This document shows, one piece after another, positions 61,234-64,000 of a stretch of 64,000 nt of DNA (the first letter of the stretch is position 1; each line of letters opens with the position of its first letter). A program made the position numbers and the translations under genes. Where the stretch lies: the NCBI GenBank assembly GCA_003215535.1, contig QCKG01000002.1, positions 1 to 64,000 of the forward strand, in the 5' to 3' direction. This stretch comes from Prochlorococcus sp. AG-409-L18. GTDB lineage: Bacteria > Cyanobacteriota > Cyanobacteriia > PCC-6307 > Cyanobiaceae. The notes under the pieces are model-generated. The model saw only the letters and a program-made list of their open reading frames with translations, did not search any database and was not told the DNA's origin.

Positions 61234-63057
61234 CTACTCTTCGTCTTCGTTCCAGGTGCTAGTTACATATAGCTCTTGCATTTGATGAGGCGAGACAACA
61301 GCAGGTGCGTTAGTCATAAGGCAACGAGCTTGTTGTGTTTTAGGAAAGGCGATTGTGTCTCGGATTGACTCTTCGCCTAAAAGAAGCATCACTATTCTGT
61401 CTAAACCAAAGGCAAGCCCGCCATGAGGGGGGGCTCCCATATCAAGAGCATCTAGTAGAAACCCAAATTGTTTCTTGGCTTCTTCGGATGAGAGTCCAAT
61501 TGTTTCTAAGACTTGTTTTTGAAGGGAAGAGTTGTGGATACGTAGGGATCCTCCTCCGAGTTCCAGTCCATTTAAAACAAGATCAAAAGCTTTCGCGCGT
61601 GCTTTGGGGAGATTTTGTTTCCACGCAGTTTCATCCTGGCCTAAATCGATTTCATTTGGTGCACAAAAGGGATGATGTAAGGCTTCTAAACGATTTTCTT
61701 CACTATTGACTTGGAACATAGGGAAATCAATGACCCATAGGAAGTTCCATTGATCATTGTCTTTTTCGGTCGAGATTAGTTTTAAATCTTTTGCAATGAA
61801 TTGTCTTACTCTATCAAGAGCTCTATTGACTATTTCGGTTGCTCCAGCCCCGAAAAGGATGAGATCACCAGATTTGGCATTTGTTGTTTTTAATAGTTGA
61901 ATTTTTTGCGCGTCATTAAGGTTATCTTTGATTGCACCAATTGTATCTATTGCATCGTCTTCTCGAACTCTTATAAACGCTAAACCTCCTGCACCTGCTT
62001 TCTGTGCCTCATTAAATATATCGCCACCAGGTTTGATACGGACATTACTTATAGAGTCATTTCCTCCTTTTATAGTGATGCATTTAACGGCACCACCTGT
62101 CGCTATTGAGTTAGAGAAAACTTTAAAACCCATGTCTTTTACAATTTCACTTACATCAATGAGCGTCATTTCATAACGGGTATCTGGTCTATCTGTTCCA
62201 TAACGGCTCATTGCTTCGTTCCATGTCAGCCTTGGGAATGGGGTTGGCAGATCGAGACCTTTAATTGCTTTCCAAATAGTCGCGATGAGTTTTTCACTTA
62301 TTTCAAGGATTTGAGCTTGGTCCATGAAGCTCATTTCTATGTCTAGTTGAGTGAATTCTGGTTGTCTGTCTGAACGCAAATCTTCATCACGGAAGCACCG
62401 TGCTACTTGGTAATAACGCTCTAAACCTCCAATCATTAGGAGTTGTTTGAATAACTGTGGAGATTGAGGCAGGGCAAACCAGTCCCCTCCACAAACTCTT
62501 GAGGGGACTAAGTAGTCACGAGCACCTTCTGGTGTAGACCGAGTTAAAACAGGGGTTTCTATTTCGACAAACCCTTCTTCGTCAAGGAAGCGACGAGCAG
62601 TTTGGATCGTTTTGTGTCGTAAGCGTAGGTTTTGATTCATTCGTTCTCGACGGAGATCGAGATAACGATGCCTGAGTCTTAACTCTTCTTTGACCGGTTC
62701 ATCATCATGGATTGAGACATTGAAGGGTAAGTTCCCTCGAACTGGATTGAGAACTTTCAACGCCTTTGCAAGGACTTCTATTTCTCCAGTTGAGATTTTT
62801 TTATTAACAGCTTCGTTGGGTCTTGGTCGCACAAGTCCACTAACGTGCAAAACACTTTCATTACGAAGCTCTTCTGCAATTGCAAAAAGCTCTGCTCCCT
62901 GATCTGGGTCAACAGTGATTTGTACTGTTCCACTTCTATCTCTGAGATCGATGAATATCACGCCACCGTGGTCACGACATCTGTCGACCCAGCCGCACAA
63001 CTCAGCATTTGTAGAAATATCCTTGCTGCGTAGTTCACCGCAACCTTTGCTACGCAT
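61234..63057 (-). CDS. aspS: Aspartyl-tRNA synthetase
   Basis: Charges tRNA-Asp (and perhaps tRNA-Asn in organisms lacking direct Asn charging). The 607 residues are the bacterial type: anticodon-binding OB fold at 1-110 ([20 protein letters not shown] near 22), class II motif 2 in [18 protein letters not shown] near 219, the GAD insertion domain at about 290-420, and motif 3 [13 protein letters not shown] near 554. The length matches full bacterial AspRS. It follows gcvT by 76 bases, and pyrG lies 308 bases downstream. Confidence 0.97.
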   Translation of the reverse strand: MRSKGCGELRSKDISTNAELCGWVDRCRDHGGVIFIDLRDRSGTVQITVDPDQGAELFAIAEELRNESVLHVSGLVRPRPNEAVNKKISTGEIEVLAKALKVLNPVRGNLPFNVSIHDDEPVKEELRLRHRYLDLRRERMNQNLRLRHKTIQTARRFLDEEGFVEIETPVLTRSTPEGARDYLVPSRVCGGDWFALPQSPQLFKQLLMIGGLERYYQVARCFRDEDLRSDRQPEFTQLDIEMSFMDQAQILEISEKLIATIWKAIKGLDLPTPFPRLTWNEAMSRYGTDRPDTRYEMTLIDVSEIVKDMGFKVFSNSIATGGAVKCITIKGGNDSISNVRIKPGGDIFNEAQKAGAGGLAFIRVREDDAIDTIGAIKDNLNDAQKIQLLKTTNAKSGDLILFGAGATEIVNRALDRVRQFIAKDLKLISTEKDNDQWNFLWVIDFPMFQVNSEENRLEALHHPFCAPNEIDLGQDETAWKQNLPKARAKAFDLVLNGLELGGGSLRIHNSSLQKQVLETIGLSSEEAKKQFGFLLDALDMGAPPHGGLAFGLDRIVMLLLGEESIRDTIAFPKTQQARCLMTNAPAVVSPHQMQELYVTSTWNEDEE

Positions 63058-63133
63058 TAGGAAAAGCCCACTTCAAAATGTGAGTGTCCCACAGCAGCAT
63101 CTGTTGAGGTGAGCAAATATTGATCATTTTTTC

Positions 63134-64000
63134 TCAAGCCTTCTGATAAAAAGGCTTCCGAACTATTTTAGCTTTGTATATTTTGTCGCGAATTTCTACA
63201 TTCAGGAGGGTTCCTAGTTCGCTCAATTCAGCTGGCACATAAGCAAGAGCAATTGCTTCGCGCAAAGTTGGTGACCAAGTTCCGCTAGTTACTTCCCCTA
63301 CTTTCATATTTCCCTTTAATACTGGATATCCATGACGAGCAATGGCACGATCTTCCAGTTTTAGGCCTACTAGACGCTTTTTGATGCCATCTTTGGCTTG
63401 CTGCTCCAGAGCATTTCGACCAATAAATTGCGAAGGCATTTCTAGATGAATTAACCATCCAAGTCCGGCTTCAAATGGAGTTGTCTTTGTGGTCAAATCA
63501 TTTCCATAAAGGTGCATGCATGCTTCTAATCGCAATGTGTCTCGTGCACCTAAACCACAGGGAATAACTCCCTCTTTGATAAGTCGCAGCCAAAGTTGTT
63601 TTCCTTCTTCGGCTTCCAGTAATAATTCAAACCCCTCTTCACCGGTATACCCTGTCCTTGAAAGAAAGATAGAGTTTCCATTATGGCTTGTATTTTTGGG
63701 TAGGGTTTTGTGACCAAAGCGGGGAATGCCTTCAAGTGATTGATCTAAAACAGTTTCTAAGGTTTTCTTGGCAAATGGCCCTTGTATGGCTAGAAAAACC
63801 TTGTTTTCCTTTGCATTAGTGAATGTGAGATTTTTGTTTTCTAGATGTTTGTTTAGCCAATTAAGATCATTAATTGTTCGACTTGCATTTATGACCAATA
63901 ACACACTTTCATGCTTTTGATTTTGTGATCCTAAATCATAGATAATTAAGTCGTCTATGATCCCTCCATCACTATTTAGAAGAACTGTATAACAAGCTTC
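63134..64000 (-). CDS. gcvT: Aminomethyltransferase, glycine cleavage T protein (partial, N-terminus outside window)
   Basis: The T protein releases ammonia from the lipoyl-bound aminomethyl group and passes the one-carbon unit to THF. The 288 visible residues begin in the middle of the domain (EACYTVLLNSDGGIIDDLI, which reads through to the right edge at 64000), with SRTGYTGEEGFELLLE near 63630 and GLGARDTLRLEACMHLYG near 63540, and end with the family C-terminal domain. About 80-90 N-terminal residues are missing. An internal ATG at 63904 is not the true start. Confidence 0.93.
   Translation of the reverse strand, partial: EACYTVLLNSDGGIIDDLIIYDLGSQNQKHESVLLVINASRTINDLNWLNKHLENKNLTFTNAKENKVFLAIQGPFAKKTLETVLDQSLEGIPRFGHKTLPKNTSHNGNSIFLSRTGYTGEEGFELLLEAEEGKQLWLRLIKEGVIPCGLGARDTLRLEACMHLYGNDLTTKTTPFEAGLGWLIHLEMPSQFIGRNALEQQAKDGIKKRLVGLKLEDRAIARHGYPVLKGNMKVGEVTSGTWSPTLREAIALAYVPAELSELGTLLNVEIRDKIYKAKIVRKPFYQKA

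Noticed and set aside
63134-63904. gcvT starting at the ATG at 63904
   Set aside because: The frame continues with conserved GcvT sequence to the right edge, so the ATG is internal and the gene is simply cut by the window.

Overview
The window is a piece of a marine picocyanobacterial chromosome, most likely Prochlorococcus of a low-light clade. This is inferred from three things: AT-rich but not extreme base composition, densely packed genes of 100% bacterial housekeeping type, and a gene order around dnaN (dnaN, PRC-barrel gene, purL, purF, type IIA topoisomerase A, TPR gene, queG, DUF502 gene, nusB, ftsY, PP2C phosphatase, argH, RRM protein) that I recognise from Prochlorococcus chromosome starts. 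The exact strain cannot be told from the sequence alone. No rRNA, tRNA, CRISPR array, insertion sequence or intact prophage was seen.

Layout. 1-16605 is the dnaN side, mostly on the minus strand: a DUF502-nusB-ftsY-PP2C-argH-RRM run, a plus-strand queG-TPR-topoisomerase run, then dnaN-PRC-purL-purF read leftwards. 16606-16980 is a non-coding AT-rich gap with DnaA-box-like sites and is the probable replication origin. 16981-30911 holds thrC, a free-standing DUF1400 protein, a UbiB/ABC1 kinase, recN, uvrA, sucrose-phosphate synthase, purT, mraY and small conserved proteins. 30912-31994 is the one clearly unusual stretch: a strong bidirectional terminator, a short region rich in paired AGGTG/CACCT words, and a minus-strand phage-type zinc-motif gene interrupted by an in-frame TAG. 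31995-40601 carries argG, rpsF, a Tic20-like gene, aroE, dnaK, an FAD amine oxidoreductase, purU and a Wzy-like membrane protein. 40537-46192 is an acnB-ClC-radical SAM operon. 46337-54415 has DAHP synthase, a phytol-kinase-like gene, a group 2 sigma factor, polyphosphate kinase, an MFS exporter, a GNAT protein and a TrpD2-like protein. 54416-64000 has cobA with a hairpin-rich leader, then a leftward run gcvT, aspS, pyrG, queE, queC, pabB, pabC.

How the genes work together. De novo purine synthesis (purF, purL, purT) is fed with formate by purU; pabB/pabC make the p-aminobenzoate for folate, and gcvT charges folate with one-carbon units. aroG-type DAHP synthase and aroE belong to the shikimate route that supplies the chorismate used by pabB. 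argG and argH complete arginine synthesis. queE, queC and queG belong to queuosine synthesis. dnaN, recN, uvrA and the topoisomerase serve DNA replication and repair.

The points most worth a second look are the interrupted phage-type gene and the odd GC-richer sequence beside it, two genes whose conserved N-termini can only be reached from a CTG start codon, the hairpin leader of cobA, and the origin region. Most of the rest is ordinary core genome.
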